Below, piece after piece: positions 45,598 to 55,271 of a stretch of 64,000 bases of DNA; the first letter of the stretch is position 1; each line of letters opens with the position of its first letter. Location: NCBI RefSeq assembly GCF_000470775.1, contig NC_022438.1:1054001-1118000 (forward strand). Direction: 5' to 3'. The translations under genes and the position numbers were made by a program. A model generated the notes under the pieces. It did not search any database, had not been told where the DNA came from, and saw nothing but the letters and a program-made list of their open reading frames with translations. The stretch is from Leifsonia xyli subsp. cynodontis DSM 46306 (lineage in GTDB: Bacteria; Actinomycetota; Actinomycetes; Actinomycetales; Microbacteriaceae).

Positions 45598-47328
45598 GTG
45601 GCAAAGTCGATCCCGGTCAAAAAAGCCTGGCGTTCGCTGACATGGCTCGGTGTCATCGTGGTGGTCCTTCTCGGGACCCTCACGGCCGGCATCCTCTTCA
45701 GCAAAGCCACCTGGCTGCCGAAGCTCGCCCTCGACCTCGAGGGCGGCACCCAGATCATCCTGGCGCCGCAGGTGTCCAACGGCGAGGCGGTGCAGCAGCA
45801 GCAGCTCGACCAGGCGGTCTCGATCATCCGCCAGCGCATCGACGCTTCCGGTGTCTCGGAGGCGCAGATCTCCACCGAGGGCTTCCGGAACATCGTCGTC
45901 TCGCTCCCGGGCAAACCCGATGAGGCGACGCTGAACCGGGTGAAGTCCAGTGCCCGCCTCGACTTCCGCCCGGTGCTCGTCGCTGGAGGCCCGACCAACG
46001 AGGTCGTTGGCGCCGACGGCAAATCCACCCCTGCGCCGACGCCCGCCCCGGACCTGTCGTCGACGCCGACGGCCACGCCGAAGAACGGCAGCGACCTCGC
46101 CTGGGTCACGCCGAAGCTGCAGGCCGAATTCAACGCGTTCGAGTGCAAGTCCGCCGACCAGCAGGATCTGAGCTCCGCGCCGACCGACCAGCCGCTCATC
46201 ACCTGCGACGATGGCGACACAGTTAAATATCTGCTCGGCCCGGTCGAGGTCAAAGGGCAGAACATCAAGGACGCGAACGCCGGCCTGGTGCAGAGTTCGC
46301 AGGGTGTGACCACCGGCCAGTGGGCTGTGAACATCGTCTTCGACGGCGACGGCACCAAACAGTTCGCGGATGTCACCACGCGCCTCGTCGGGCTCACCGG
46401 CTCGCAGAACCAGTTCGCGATCGTCCTGGACGGCAAGGTCATCTCCGCGCCGACCACCCAGTCGGCCATCACGGACGGCAAGCCGCAGATCACCGGCAAC
46501 TTCACGGAGTCGAGCGCCAAGGCTCTGGCCGACCAGCTCAAATTCGGCGCTCTGCCGTTCAGCTTCAAGGTGCAGAGCCAGGACACGATCTCCGCCACAC
46601 TCGGCTCGGCGCAGCTTCTCGCGGGTCTGATCGCGGGTCTGATCGGCCTCCTCCTGGTCGCGATCTACACGTTCTTCCAGTACCGCCTCCTGGGCTTTGT
46701 GACGATCTTCTCTCTGGTCGTCGCGGGTGTGCTCACCTGGCTCACCATTTCGCTGCTGTCCTGGCACTACGACTACCGTCTCTCGCTCGCCGGCGTCGCG
46801 GGGCTGATCGTGGCCATCGGCTTCACAGCGGACTCCTTCATCGTCTACTTCGAGCGAATACGCGACGAGCTGCGCGACGGCCGTTCCCTCGAGTCCGCCG
46901 TCGAGGCGGGCTGGGGCCGCGCCCGCCGCACCATCTACGCGTCCAAGGCGACCAACCTCCTGGCCGCGGTCGTGCTGTACATCCTCGCGGCGGCGAACGT
47001 GCGCGGCTTCGCGTTCACCCTCGGGATCACGACGATCATCGACGTGATCGTGGTGCTGCTCTTCACCCACCCGGCGCTGCAACTCCTCGCGAAGACGGCG
47101 TTCTTCTCCGAGGGCCACAGGCTCTCCGGCCTCGATCCGCAGGCGCTCGGCGTCGTGTACCGCGGGGCGGCGCAGTTCCGCGCACCGGCCCTGTCGGCCA
47201 ACAGGGGTAAGGCCGCTCGCAGTTCCAATGAGGCGGCTCGCCGCCAGACGATCGCCGAACGGAAGGCCGCCGAACTCGCCGTGTCTTCGTCGTCCTCGGA
47301 TCGATCGGCCGAGGGGAAGGACTCCTGA
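45598..47328 (+). CDS. secD: Protein translocase subunit SecD
   Basis: RND-type membrane protein that uses the proton gradient to pull exported proteins through SecYEG. The 576-residue product has an N-terminal membrane helix (about 14-36), a large extracytoplasmic P1 domain (LDLEGGTQIILAP at about 43-55; IDASGVSEAQISTEGFRNIVVSLPGKP), and five C-terminal helices starting near 338 (LLAGLIAGLIGLLLVAIYTFFQYR), with GFTADSFIVYFERIRDE as the functional TM4 region. An Ala/Pro/Thr-rich insert (STPAPTPAPDLSSTPTATPK) near 143-162 is typical for actinobacteria. The start is GTG at 45598. The stop shares its last base with the secF ATG. Confidence 0.96.
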   Translation: MAKSIPVKKAWRSLTWLGVIVVVLLGTLTAGILFSKATWLPKLALDLEGGTQIILAPQVSNGEAVQQQQLDQAVSIIRQRIDASGVSEAQISTEGFRNIVVSLPGKPDEATLNRVKSSARLDFRPVLVAGGPTNEVVGADGKSTPAPTPAPDLSSTPTATPKNGSDLAWVTPKLQAEFNAFECKSADQQDLSSAPTDQPLITCDDGDTVKYLLGPVEVKGQNIKDANAGLVQSSQGVTTGQWAVNIVFDGDGTKQFADVTTRLVGLTGSQNQFAIVLDGKVISAPTTQSAITDGKPQITGNFTESSAKALADQLKFGALPFSFKVQSQDTISATLGSAQLLAGLIAGLIGLLLVAIYTFFQYRLLGFVTIFSLVVAGVLTWLTISLLSWHYDYRLSLAGVAGLIVAIGFTADSFIVYFERIRDELRDGRSLESAVEAGWGRARRTIYASKATNLLAAVVLYILAAANVRGFAFTLGITTIIDVIVVLLFTHPALQLLAKTAFFSEGHRLSGLDPQALGVVYRGAAQFRAPALSANRGKAARSSNEAARRQTIAERKAAELAVSSSSSDRSAEGKDS

Positions 47329-48344
47329 TGGCAAGCCGTCTCACTCAGTTCGGCAACGACCTCTACACCGGAGCGCGCTCGTTCGCCTTCGTCAGCAACC
47401 GCAAGATCTGGTACACGATCGCGGCCATCATGGTCGTGCTCTCCATCCTCGTCCCGGTGCTCAAGGGCGGCTTCAACTTCTCGATCGAGTTCCGCGGCGG
47501 ATCGCAGTTCCAGATCACCAGCGTCCAGAACACCGACACCCGCAAGGCGCAGTCGGCTCTCGCCGGCGTCGTGCTCAACGCCGTCTCCCATGTGAGCATC
47601 GTCGGCCGGGACGCCGTGCAGGTCCAGACGGATCAGCTTTCGGAGACGCAGACCAAGGCGGTCGCCGACGCGCTCGCCAAGGCGTACAGCGTGGACGACA
47701 GCGATGTCTCTTCGACGTTCATCGGCCCGTCGTGGGGCGCGGACGTGACGCAGCAGTCCATTCAGGGCCTGGTCGTCTTCCTGCTTCTCGCGTTCATCGC
47801 GATGGCGCTCTACTTCCGCACCTGGAAGATGTCGGCTTCGGCGATCGTCTCGCTGTTCCACGATCTGATCATCACCGCGGGTATCTACGCGCTCGTCGGT
47901 TTCGAGGTCTCGCCGGCCACCATGATCGGCTTCCTGACCATCCTCGGCTACTCGCTGTACGACACCGTGGTGGTGTTCGACAAGATCCGCGAGAACACGA
48001 AGGAGGAGATGGACCTCACCCGGCGCACCTTCGCGGAGTCTGTCAACCTCGCGGTCAATCAGACTCTCGTCCGCTCGATCAACACCGCTGTCGTCGCCGT
48101 GCTCCCGGTGGCCTCGATCCTCTTCATCGGAGCGTACGCCCTCGGCGCCGCGACCCTCCGCGATATCTCGCTGGCACTGCTGATCGGCATCGTGGTGGGC
48201 ACCTACTCCACCATCTTCCTGGGGGCGCCGATGTACTCGCAGTTCCGCGAGCACGAGCCCGCTATCAGGAAGCACGACCAGAAGGTGCTCTCCGTGCGGC
48301 CCAAGGCCGCCAAGAGCGCCGTCCAGCCGGTCGCGGCGGAATAG
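47328..48344 (+). CDS. secF: Protein translocase subunit SecF
   Basis: Partner of SecD; 338 residues, six membrane helices. The N-terminal helix (about 25-45) is followed by FNFSIEFRGGSQFQITSVQNTD, the P4-domain motif, and a C-terminal block of helices from about 143 (SIQGLVVFLLLAFIAMALYFRTWKMS). It includes MIGFLTILGYSLYDTVVVFDKIREN (about 198-222), the hallmark of the family, and NQTLVRSINTAVVAVLPV. The ATG at 47328 overlaps the secD stop by 1 nt. Full-length. Confidence 0.96.
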   Translation: MASRLTQFGNDLYTGARSFAFVSNRKIWYTIAAIMVVLSILVPVLKGGFNFSIEFRGGSQFQITSVQNTDTRKAQSALAGVVLNAVSHVSIVGRDAVQVQTDQLSETQTKAVADALAKAYSVDDSDVSSTFIGPSWGADVTQQSIQGLVVFLLLAFIAMALYFRTWKMSASAIVSLFHDLIITAGIYALVGFEVSPATMIGFLTILGYSLYDTVVVFDKIRENTKEEMDLTRRTFAESVNLAVNQTLVRSINTAVVAVLPVASILFIGAYALGAATLRDISLALLIGIVVGTYSTIFLGAPMYSQFREHEPAIRKHDQKVLSVRPKAAKSAVQPVAAE

Positions 48345-48353
48345 GGCTCGGGT

Positions 48354-48707
48354 ATGGCCGGTTACGACCTCTCCGAGACGGAGGTGAGTGCCACCCGTGC
48401 CAGAGAGCTGATCGAGGCGGGCGCGGCCTGGTTGCTCGACGTCCGCGAGCAGCACGAGTGGGAGGCGGGGCACGCCCCGGGCGCTCACCACATCGCCCTC
48501 TCCGAACTCGACGTCCGCCGGCACGAGCTGCCCGAGGGCGAACAGATCCTGGTCATCTGTCGCTCCGGAGGCCGCTCCCGGATGGTGACCGACGCCCTGC
48601 TCCGGGCTAGCTGTCCCGCCGTCAATGTCAGTGGCGGTATGGACGCTTGGGCATCGTCCGGCGGCGCTGTCACCCGCCCGGATGGTTCGCCCGGGACCGT
48701 GGTCTGA
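48354..48707 (+). CDS. Single-domain rhodanese-like protein
   Basis: A 117-residue rhodanese domain. ELIEAGAAWLLDVREQHEWEAGHAPGAHHIALSEL lies at about 19-53 and the active-site loop LVICRSGGRSRMVTDALL at about 66-83, with Cys in a CRSGGRS loop, so it is probably catalytic. Such proteins move sulfane sulfur or take part in redox handling; the acceptor is unknown. It starts 9 nt after secF and may be read with it, but has no obvious functional tie to Sec export. Confidence 0.88.
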   Translation: MAGYDLSETEVSATRARELIEAGAAWLLDVREQHEWEAGHAPGAHHIALSELDVRRHELPEGEQILVICRSGGRSRMVTDALLRASCPAVNVSGGMDAWASSGGAVTRPDGSPGTVV

Positions 48708-48774
48708 CGATCGGGACCGTTCGCCGGAGCGCGCCTGGCCCCCACCCCGTACACGAGGGACCCTCCGCAGCGGT

Positions 48775-48792
48775 GATAATGGAGGACAGGAG
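48775..48792 (+). promoter_or_regulatory. Candidate -10 element and ribosome binding site for rel
   Basis: GTGATAAT ends at 48780, giving an extended -10 (TG-GATAAT type), and AGGAGG at about 48789-48794 precedes the ATG at 48801. This implies a very short 5' leader. No convincing -35 was found. Confidence 0.4.
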
Positions 48793-48800
48793 GCGCGCAC

Positions 48801-51050
48801 ATGGTTGACACATCGACACCGCAGTCTGCGTCCTTGCGTCGCCTCGTGCCCCGCATCTTCTCGCGCGCCCAGCCCGCCGGCGCGGTCGACACCCTGATCC
48901 GCACGGTGCGCATGCACGATCCCAAGGCCGATCTCTCGCTGATCGAGCGCGCGTACGCTGTCGCCGAGAGCGCGCACTCCGGCCAGAAGCGTCGTTCCGG
49001 CGAGCCGTACATCACGCACCCGGTCGCCGTCGCGCAGATCATCGCCGACCTTGGAATCGGGGCGAAGACGATCGCCGCGGCTCTGCTGCACGACACGCTG
49101 GAGGACACCGACTACACCCTCGACGAAGTCCGTGACCAGTTCGGCGATGAGATCGCGATGCTGGTGGACGGGGTCACCAAGCTCGACAAGGTCAAGTACG
49201 GTGACAGCGCCCAAGCGGAGACCGTCCGCAAGATGATCGTCGCGATGTCGAAGGACATTCGCGTTCTGATCGTCAAACTCGCGGACCGGCTGCACAACGC
49301 CCGCACTTGGGGCTTCGTGCCGGCCGCGAACGCCGCGCGCAAGGCGACGGAGACGTTGGAGATCTACGCTCCGCTCGCACACCGCCTCGGTATCCAGGCG
49401 ATCAAGTGGGAACTCGAAGACCTGTCGTTCGCCGTCCTGTACCCGAAGCTCTACGTCGAGATCGAGAGTCTCGTCAAGCAGCGCACACCGGAACGGGAGC
49501 GGCTCGTCCAGCAGATGATCGACGCGATCAACGACGATCTGAAGTCGGCACGGATACGCGGCAAGGTCGTCGGCAGGCCGAAACAGTACTACTCGATCTA
49601 TCAGAAGATGGTCGTGCGCGGCCGGGAGTTCGACGATATCTACGATCTCGTCGGCATCCGCGTCCTCGTGACGACCGTGCGCGATTGCTATGCGGTCCTC
49701 GGCCAGATCCACGCCCGCTGGACGCCGATGCCGGGCCGTTTCAAGGACTACATCGCGACGCCGAAGTTCAACCTGTACCAGTCGCTCCACACGACGGTCA
49801 TCGGACCGCAGGGCCGGCCTGTCGAGATCCAGATCCGCACCGAGGAGATGCACCAGCGAGCCGAGTTCGGCGTCGCGGCCCACTGGAAGTACAAGGAGCA
49901 GACCACGGGCAAGAGTTCCGGCGGTCCGGGCAGGGACGGCACGGATCTCGCGTGGCTCGCGCACATCTCCGACTGGCAGGCCGAGACCGCCGACCCGGGC
50001 GAGTTCCTCGATTCGCTGCGCTTCGAGATCGGGGCGAAGGAGGTCTATGTCTTCACGCCGAAGGGGCGCGTGATCGGCCTCCCCACCGGCGCGACGCCCG
50101 TGGACTTCGCTTACGCCGTCCACACTGAAGTCGGGCACCGGACGATGGGCGCGAAGGTCAACGGCCGCCTCGTCCCCTTGGAGAGCAGCCTCACGACCGG
50201 CGACGTGGTGGAGATCTTCACCTCCAAAAACCCGGACTCCGGCCCGAGCCAGGACTGGCTCACTTTCGTCAAAAGCCCACGGGCGCGCAACAAGATCCGC
50301 CAGTGGTTCACGAAAGAACGCCGAGACGAGGCGATCGAGCAGGGCAAGGACGCGATCGCGCGCGCGATGCGCAAGCAGAACCTTCCGTTGCAGAAGCTCA
50401 TGACGCAGGACGCGCTGGTGGAGGTCGCCTCGTCGCTGAAGCACGCGGATGTCTCGTCGCTGTACGCGGCGGTCGGCGAGGGCCACATCTCGACGCAGTC
50501 CGTCATCGAGAAGATCGTCGCTTCCCTGCAGAGCGAGGTCGAGTCCGACGGCGAGCTCGAGATTCCGGTCAAAGGCCGTGCCAAACAGCTGCGGAACAGC
50601 GATTCCGGCGTGCTGGTGCGGGGTGCTCCCGACATCCTGGTCAAACTCGCGAAGTGCTGCACGCCGGTGCCGGGCGACCCGATCGTCGGCTTCATCACCC
50701 GCGGCCAGGGCGTTTCTGTGCATCAGGCGAACTGCCACAACGTGCAGTCTCTCTTGCAGGAGCCCGAGCGGATGATCGAGGTCGAGTGGGCGCCGAGTTC
50801 GAAGAGCGTCTTCCTGGTGCAGATCCAAGTGGAGGCTCTGGACCGTTCCGGGCTGCTCTTCGATGTGACGCGAGTGCTCTCGGAGCATCATGTGAACATC
50901 CTTTCCGCGACGGTCACGACATCGAGCGACCGGCTGGCGCTCAGCCGGTTCGTGTTCGAAATGGGGGACACCACCCACCTCGACCGCGTGCTCAATGCCG
51001 TCCGCCGCATCGACACCGTCTACGACGTGTATCGCGTCAGCGCGGGCTGA
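48801..51050 (+). CDS. rel: Bifunctional (p)ppGpp synthetase/hydrolase
   Basis: Sole long RSH enzyme of actinobacteria, making and degrading (p)ppGpp in the stringent response. The 749-residue product shows the full order. The hydrolase HD domain (about 40-200) has SGQKRRSGEPYITHPVAVAQ and ALLHDTLEDTDY. The synthetase (about 245-370) has GRPKQYYSIYQKM, FDDIYDLVGIRVLV and RFKDYIATPKFNLYQSLHTTV, whose RFKD matches the RXKD motif of bifunctional enzymes. Then come TGS (about 410-470, VYVFTPKGRVIGLPTGATPVDFAYAVH), the conserved-Cys/ZFD region (KCCTPVPGDPIVGFITRGQGVSVH) and a C-terminal ACT domain (about 670-749). Intact. The decayed gene on the other strand overlaps its last 14 nt. Confidence 0.96.
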   Translation: MVDTSTPQSASLRRLVPRIFSRAQPAGAVDTLIRTVRMHDPKADLSLIERAYAVAESAHSGQKRRSGEPYITHPVAVAQIIADLGIGAKTIAAALLHDTLEDTDYTLDEVRDQFGDEIAMLVDGVTKLDKVKYGDSAQAETVRKMIVAMSKDIRVLIVKLADRLHNARTWGFVPAANAARKATETLEIYAPLAHRLGIQAIKWELEDLSFAVLYPKLYVEIESLVKQRTPERERLVQQMIDAINDDLKSARIRGKVVGRPKQYYSIYQKMVVRGREFDDIYDLVGIRVLVTTVRDCYAVLGQIHARWTPMPGRFKDYIATPKFNLYQSLHTTVIGPQGRPVEIQIRTEEMHQRAEFGVAAHWKYKEQTTGKSSGGPGRDGTDLAWLAHISDWQAETADPGEFLDSLRFEIGAKEVYVFTPKGRVIGLPTGATPVDFAYAVHTEVGHRTMGAKVNGRLVPLESSLTTGDVVEIFTSKNPDSGPSQDWLTFVKSPRARNKIRQWFTKERRDEAIEQGKDAIARAMRKQNLPLQKLMTQDALVEVASSLKHADVSSLYAAVGEGHISTQSVIEKIVASLQSEVESDGELEIPVKGRAKQLRNSDSGVLVRGAPDILVKLAKCCTPVPGDPIVGFITRGQGVSVHQANCHNVQSLLQEPERMIEVEWAPSSKSVFLVQIQVEALDRSGLLFDVTRVLSEHHVNILSATVTTSSDRLALSRFVFEMGDTTHLDRVLNAVRRIDTVYDVYRVSAG

Positions 51051-51620
51051 GCGCTGGCCAGGGCGCAGGGATCGGCAGGCGAGCGTGCCGGACGGCCGCG
51101 ATTCTGTCCGTCGCACGGGAGACTCCGCTTCGGCGGGAGCGTTCGAGACAAAGGCGCAGCTGTTCCGTGCTGGCGCCTGCGAGAATCAGCAGGTGCCGTG
51201 TCTCCAGCGCGTCGGCAGCCCGGAACACGGGAAGCGTCAGCAGGAGATCGGCGGCCGTGCGCAGTGGCGTCGTGACCCGCACGCCTTCGAAGGCGACCGT
51301 GTCATCCTCGTCGAGAGCGCGCTGCTGCGCGTCGAAGGCCGGGGAGAGGCGGCTGCGGCGCGCCGGATCGACGCACACCTGCGGCCGTGCCGGCGGGGAG
51401 CTCCGTGAGCCGTGTATCCACGCGCCGTTCCCCGGTCGGCGACGGCGATGCCGGGACGGTGCCCCGAGAAGACGCGGGCGCGGAGGACGGCGGTGTCCGG
51501 GATGTCGGGCGGCGCGAACGCATCGCCGACGCGGTAGAGCTGCCCGTCGAGCACGAGGGAGAGAAGCTCGCTGAGCGGAAGGATGCTGCGGTCGAGGAGC
51601 GAGGGACATGCTTTCGTCAT
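51037..51620 (-). pseudogene. AbiEi-like / DUF559-type protein gene, frameshifted
   Basis: An ATG at 51620 opens MTKACPSLLDRSILPLSELL, then the segment LDGQLYRVGDAFAPPDIPDTAVLRARV and HRPGIAVADRGTA. Near 51430 the sense shifts to another frame, reading AWIHGSRSSPPARPQVCVDP and EDDTVAFEGVRVTTPLRTAADLLLTLPVF, to a stop at 51037-51039. This layout (short winged-helix-like start, then V..V..TTPLRTA.DLL) resembles the AbiEi antitoxin-like proteins frequent in Microbacteriaceae. Family assignment is tentative. No toxin partner is adjacent. The gene converges with rel, overlapping its end. Confidence 0.6.
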
Positions 51621-51739
51621 GCCCCCAGCATTCCGGGGCACGGGGCGAGGCCGGCCCGGTTCGGAGAATCGGCGGGAAACTCGTCGCCGTCGGCTGCTGT
51701 CTGTGGAGGAGCGCTGCCTCCTCGCTCAGCGGCGTGCGC

Positions 51740-52969
51740 TCAGCCCAGCGCGTTCAACCAGATGCGGCGGGCGTCGAGCGCCTCCTGGGAGGCCTTCACC
51801 TTGTCGGCGTCGCCGCCGGCCTTCGCCTCGTCGAGCTCGTGCTCCAGCTTGGCGATCGCCGTGTTGAGCTGGCTGGCGAGTCCCTCCGAGCGTGCCTTCT
51901 TCTCCGGGTCGTTGCGCTGCCAGTGCTCCTCGTCCAGGCGGCGGACAGAGGCCTCGACCTTGCGCAGACGGTCCTCGACGGTCCGGACGTGGTCGCGCGG
52001 AACGCGGCCGATCGCATCCCAGCGCTCCTGGATGGCGAGCAGCGTGGCGCGCGCTGTCTCGCGGTCTTTCTCGTTCAGAAGCGGCTCTGCCTCTTCGAGG
52101 AGGGCGAGTTTGAGCTGGAGGTTGGCCTCGTACTCCTCGTTGTCGCGTGCGTCGACCTCGGCCTTGGCCGAGTAGATCGCGTCGCCGGCTGCTTTGAAGC
52201 GCGCCCAGAGGGCATCGTCGTTCTTCTTGCCGGCTCGCCCGGCGAGCTTCCACTGGTCGAGCAGCCGACGGTACTCCGGGACGCCGTCGGCGCCGAGCGG
52301 GATGAGGCGTTCTGCGCTCTCGATGAGCGCGTTCTTGCGGGTGCGCACATCGCGGTGCTGGTTGTCGAGTTCCGCGAAGAAAGCCTTGCGGTTGTGCTCG
52401 ATGCTCGAGCGGGCGCTGCGGAATCGCTTCCAGAGCTCGTTCGCCTCACCCTTGGGGAGTCGCGGGCCCTCATGCTGGTGCGTCTGCCAGCGCGCGAAGA
52501 GCGCGTCCAGGGTAGCGGTGGTCTGTTTCCACTGCGTGTGGGCCGGGTCTTGCGCGGCCAGCGCCTCCGCCTCCTCGACGATGGCGGTGCGGTCGGTGAC
52601 CGCTTGGTCGAGCGCGGCCTTCGCCTCGGCGCTCTGCTGTTCGGTCAGCTCCTCCACCACGCCGCTCAGAGCGTTCAGACGGGTGGAGAGACCGGCGAGG
52701 TCGCCGACGGCGTTCGCGCCGTCGACGGCGGCGCGCAGCGTGGAGACCGACTTGGCGATGCCGGTGGCGGGGGCGCCGCGCCGCGCGCGCTGCTCCAGCA
52801 GGCCGACCTGCCCGGCGAGATCGAGGTACTTGTGTTCGAAGTACGCGATCGCTTCCTCCGGCGTGCCGTCCGGGTACTGGCCGACGGCGCGTTCGCCGTC
52901 GCCCTCTCGGACATACACGGTGCCGGTCTCGTCGACGCGACCCCAGGGGTGCTGTTCAGAAGTAGCCAA
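51740..52969 (-). CDS. DUF349 domain-containing protein
   Basis: A 409-residue, highly charged, mostly helical protein with four or so DUF349 repeats of about 70-75 residues. Each is built around W..F..A (for example LWKRFRSARSSIEHNRKAFFAELDNQH, ALWARFKAAGDAIYSAKAEVDARDNEEYEANL and AIQERWDAIGRVPRDHVRTVEDRLRKVEASVRRL). The N-terminus has HPWGRVDETGTVYVREGDGERAVGQYPDGTPEEAIAYFEHKYLDL, typical of actinobacterial members. The start is uncertain: TTG 52969 has AAGG 8 nt upstream, and GTG 52978 lies closer. Function is unknown; coiled-coil character suggests a scaffold. It is in tandem behind the cyclophilin gene. Confidence 0.87.
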   Translation of the reverse strand: MATSEQHPWGRVDETGTVYVREGDGERAVGQYPDGTPEEAIAYFEHKYLDLAGQVGLLEQRARRGAPATGIAKSVSTLRAAVDGANAVGDLAGLSTRLNALSGVVEELTEQQSAEAKAALDQAVTDRTAIVEEAEALAAQDPAHTQWKQTTATLDALFARWQTHQHEGPRLPKGEANELWKRFRSARSSIEHNRKAFFAELDNQHRDVRTRKNALIESAERLIPLGADGVPEYRRLLDQWKLAGRAGKKNDDALWARFKAAGDAIYSAKAEVDARDNEEYEANLQLKLALLEEAEPLLNEKDRETARATLLAIQERWDAIGRVPRDHVRTVEDRLRKVEASVRRLDEEHWQRNDPEKKARSEGLASQLNTAIAKLEHELDEAKAGGDADKVKASQEALDARRIWLNALG

Positions 52970-53025
52970 GAGCCTCACCTTGCTTGCAGTGCCACGATGG
53001 AATCAGCCTATTGCACTCGCTGGCG

Positions 53026-53796
53026 TCACTGCAGCGAGAAGCTGTCGATCGTGGTCGTCACAGCAGGCTTGCCATCGGTGCCGCCGCCCTGGACACCCTT
53101 GTCGGTCACTGCGCTGATCAGCTTGTCGAGGCCGCTGGTGACGCTGCCGATGACGGTGTAGCCGCCGGCGCTGTCGTGCGGGATCGTCGTCGTCTTGTAG
53201 ACGATGAAGAACTGGCTGCCCTGGCTCTCGGCTTTGTTTCCCTGCCGCGCCATCGCGATGGTTCCGGCCGGGTAGACATCGTTGGCGGGCGCGTTCTCGA
53301 TCGGGCCGTACTCGTAGCCGGGACCACCGTTGCCGGTGCCATCGGGGTCGCCACACTGCAAGACGTAGAACCCGCCGTCGGTCAGCCGGTGGCAGCTGAG
53401 ACCGTCGTAGAACTTCCGTTGTGTCAGGGAGATGGTGGAGGAGACGGCCTGCGGTGCGGAGGCGCCGTTGAGCGAGACGCCGAGCGGGATGCCGTTGATG
53501 GTCATCGTGCCCGCCCAGGTCCGTCCCCCGGCCAGGGTCGAGGACGGAAGCGTGAGAGCCGCCTTGGACGCGGTAGGCGATCGCGATGCGGAGGGGCTCG
53601 TGGCCCCCGATGGAGTGAAATACAGCACCTGCGTCCCGACCGCGAGCGCCACGATCGCGATGCCGGCGATCCCGGCGATCCAGTTGTCCCGTCGCCGCCG
53701 CTTGGATTTCTCCTCGTATACGGTCTGACGAGCCTGGTATGCGCGGAGCCGTTCGCGGGCCTGACGGGCGTCGCGGTCGTTCTGCTTGGGGGCCAC
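53026..53796 (-). CDS. Membrane-anchored cyclophilin-type peptidyl-prolyl isomerase
   Basis: A 256-residue product with a charged cytoplasmic N-terminus (RDARQARERLRAYQARQTVYEEKSKRRRR), one membrane helix (about 39-57, WIAGIAGIAIVALAVGTQVLYF), a Ser/Ala linker and a cyclophilin domain (about 95-256). Visible landmarks are FYDGLSCHRLTDGGFYVLQCGDPDGTGNGGPGYEYGPIEN (catalytic Arg in CHR) and GTIAMARQGNKAESQGSQFFIVYK. It likely assists folding of exported proteins outside the membrane. GTG 53796 has a perfect GGAGGAATC site. Two Cys flank the active-site strand (SCHRL, LQCGD) and may form a disulfide. Confidence 0.92.
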   Translation of the reverse strand: MAPKQNDRDARQARERLRAYQARQTVYEEKSKRRRRDNWIAGIAGIAIVALAVGTQVLYFTPSGATSPSASRSPTASKAALTLPSSTLAGGRTWAGTMTINGIPLGVSLNGASAPQAVSSTISLTQRKFYDGLSCHRLTDGGFYVLQCGDPDGTGNGGPGYEYGPIENAPANDVYPAGTIAMARQGNKAESQGSQFFIVYKTTTIPHDSAGGYTVIGSVTSGLDKLISAVTDKGVQGGGTDGKPAVTTTIDSFSLQ

Positions 53797-53913
53797 AGTG
53801 ATTCCTCCGAGTGCGCTGACGGGCGGATGGACGCTGGAGGAACCCTATCCGGAGCGGCTGTGCCCTCTCAAACCGGGAATCGCAATGTCGGTGACTGCGA
53901 CTAGCCTGGATAC

Positions 53914-55254
53914 GTGGTCGACGTGCAACCGGGGCTCCGCACAGGAGCGACGCCTCTCGCTGTGCGGATGCGGCCGACGTCGCTCGATGAGGTCGCCGGT
54001 CAGCGGCACCTGCTGCGCCCGGGGTCGCCGCTCGTGGCGCTCGCCTCCGACAAGGAGGGGCAGTCGGGGTCGGTCTCCGTCATTCTGTGGGGGCCGCCGG
54101 GCACCGGCAAGACCACTCTGGCGCAGGCCATCGCCCACTCCTCCGGCCGGCGTTTCGTGGAGCTGTCCGCGGTGACAGCGGGCGTCAAGGATGTCCGGCT
54201 TGTGATGGACGAAGCGCTTTCGACCCGCGATCTGTACGGCGTGTCCACCGTGCTCTTCCTGGACGAGATCCACCGCTTCACCAAAGCCCAGCAGGACGCA
54301 CTGCTGCCGGGCGTGGAGAACGGCTGGGTGATCCTGGTCGCCGCGACGACCGAGAATCCGTCGTTCTCGGTCATCTCGCCGCTGCTCTCGCGCTCGCTGC
54401 TGCTGACGCTCGAGACGCTGGGCGATGACGACCTGGGCCTGGTGATCGACCGGGCCGTGGCCGACGACCGCGGCCTCGCCGGTCAGTTCTCTCTGGACGA
54501 CGACGGCCGGGCGGCGCTCGTCCGTCTGGCGTCGGGGGACGCGCGGCGCGCGCTGACAGCGCTGGAGGCGGCCTCCGTCGCCGCTGCGGCGCTGACCCCG
54601 GCCACGTCCACGGAGAGACCGGCGATCACGGCCGAGCTGGTCGCGCAGGCGGTCGACCGGGCGCTGCTGCGCTACGATCGCAATGGCGATGAGCACTATG
54701 ATGTGATCAGCGCGTTCATCAAGTCCATCCGCGGATCGGATGTGGACGCCGCGCTGCACTATCTCGCCCGGATGCTGGAGGCGGGGGAGGACCCCCGGTT
54801 CATCGCCCGGCGGATCGTCATCTCGGCCTCGGAGGATATCGGGATGGCCGATCCGCAGGCCCTCGTCGTGGCGATCGCCGCTGCCGACGCAGTGCAGTTC
54901 CTCGGGCTGCCGGAGGGTCGCATCCCGCTCGCTCAGGCGGTGGTCCACCTGGCGACGGCTCCCAAGTCGAACGCCGCCTACACGGCCTTCGACGCTGCCA
55001 TCGCGGATGTCAGGGCCGGCCGGATCGGCCGCGTGCCGAAGCACCTGCGCGACGGGCACTATCCCGGCGCCAAGCGGCTCGGGCATGGCAAGGGCTACCG
55101 GTATCCGCACGACGACGCGCTCGGCGTGCTCGAACAGCAGTACCTTCCGGATGAGCTGTCGGACACCGCCTACTACCATCCGACCGAGCACGGAAACGAG
55201 CGGGAGGTGTCGGCACGGCTGGCCAAGCTGCGGCGCATTGTGCGCGGGACGTGA
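53914..55254 (+). CDS. rarA: Replication-associated recombination protein RarA (MgsA)
   Basis: AAA+ ATPase of the clamp-loader group acting at stalled forks; 446 residues. It opens [28 protein letters not shown]. Walker A is [31 protein letters not shown] (about 58-88), Walker B is [25 protein letters not shown] (about 113-137), and the sensor is [21 protein letters not shown]. The C-terminal MgsA domain has [40 protein letters not shown]. The start is GTG at 53914. Divergent from the cyclophilin gene. In most actinobacteria rarA lies just before rpsD and alaS, as here. Confidence 0.95.
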   Translation: MVDVQPGLRTGATPLAVRMRPTSLDEVAGQRHLLRPGSPLVALASDKEGQSGSVSVILWGPPGTGKTTLAQAIAHSSGRRFVELSAVTAGVKDVRLVMDEALSTRDLYGVSTVLFLDEIHRFTKAQQDALLPGVENGWVILVAATTENPSFSVISPLLSRSLLLTLETLGDDDLGLVIDRAVADDRGLAGQFSLDDDGRAALVRLASGDARRALTALEAASVAAAALTPATSTERPAITAELVAQAVDRALLRYDRNGDEHYDVISAFIKSIRGSDVDAALHYLARMLEAGEDPRFIARRIVISASEDIGMADPQALVVAIAAADAVQFLGLPEGRIPLAQAVVHLATAPKSNAAYTAFDAAIADVRAGRIGRVPKHLRDGHYPGAKRLGHGKGYRYPHDDALGVLEQQYLPDELSDTAYYHPTEHGNEREVSARLAKLRRIVRGT

Positions 55255-55271
55255 GCACGGCGTCGATCTGC

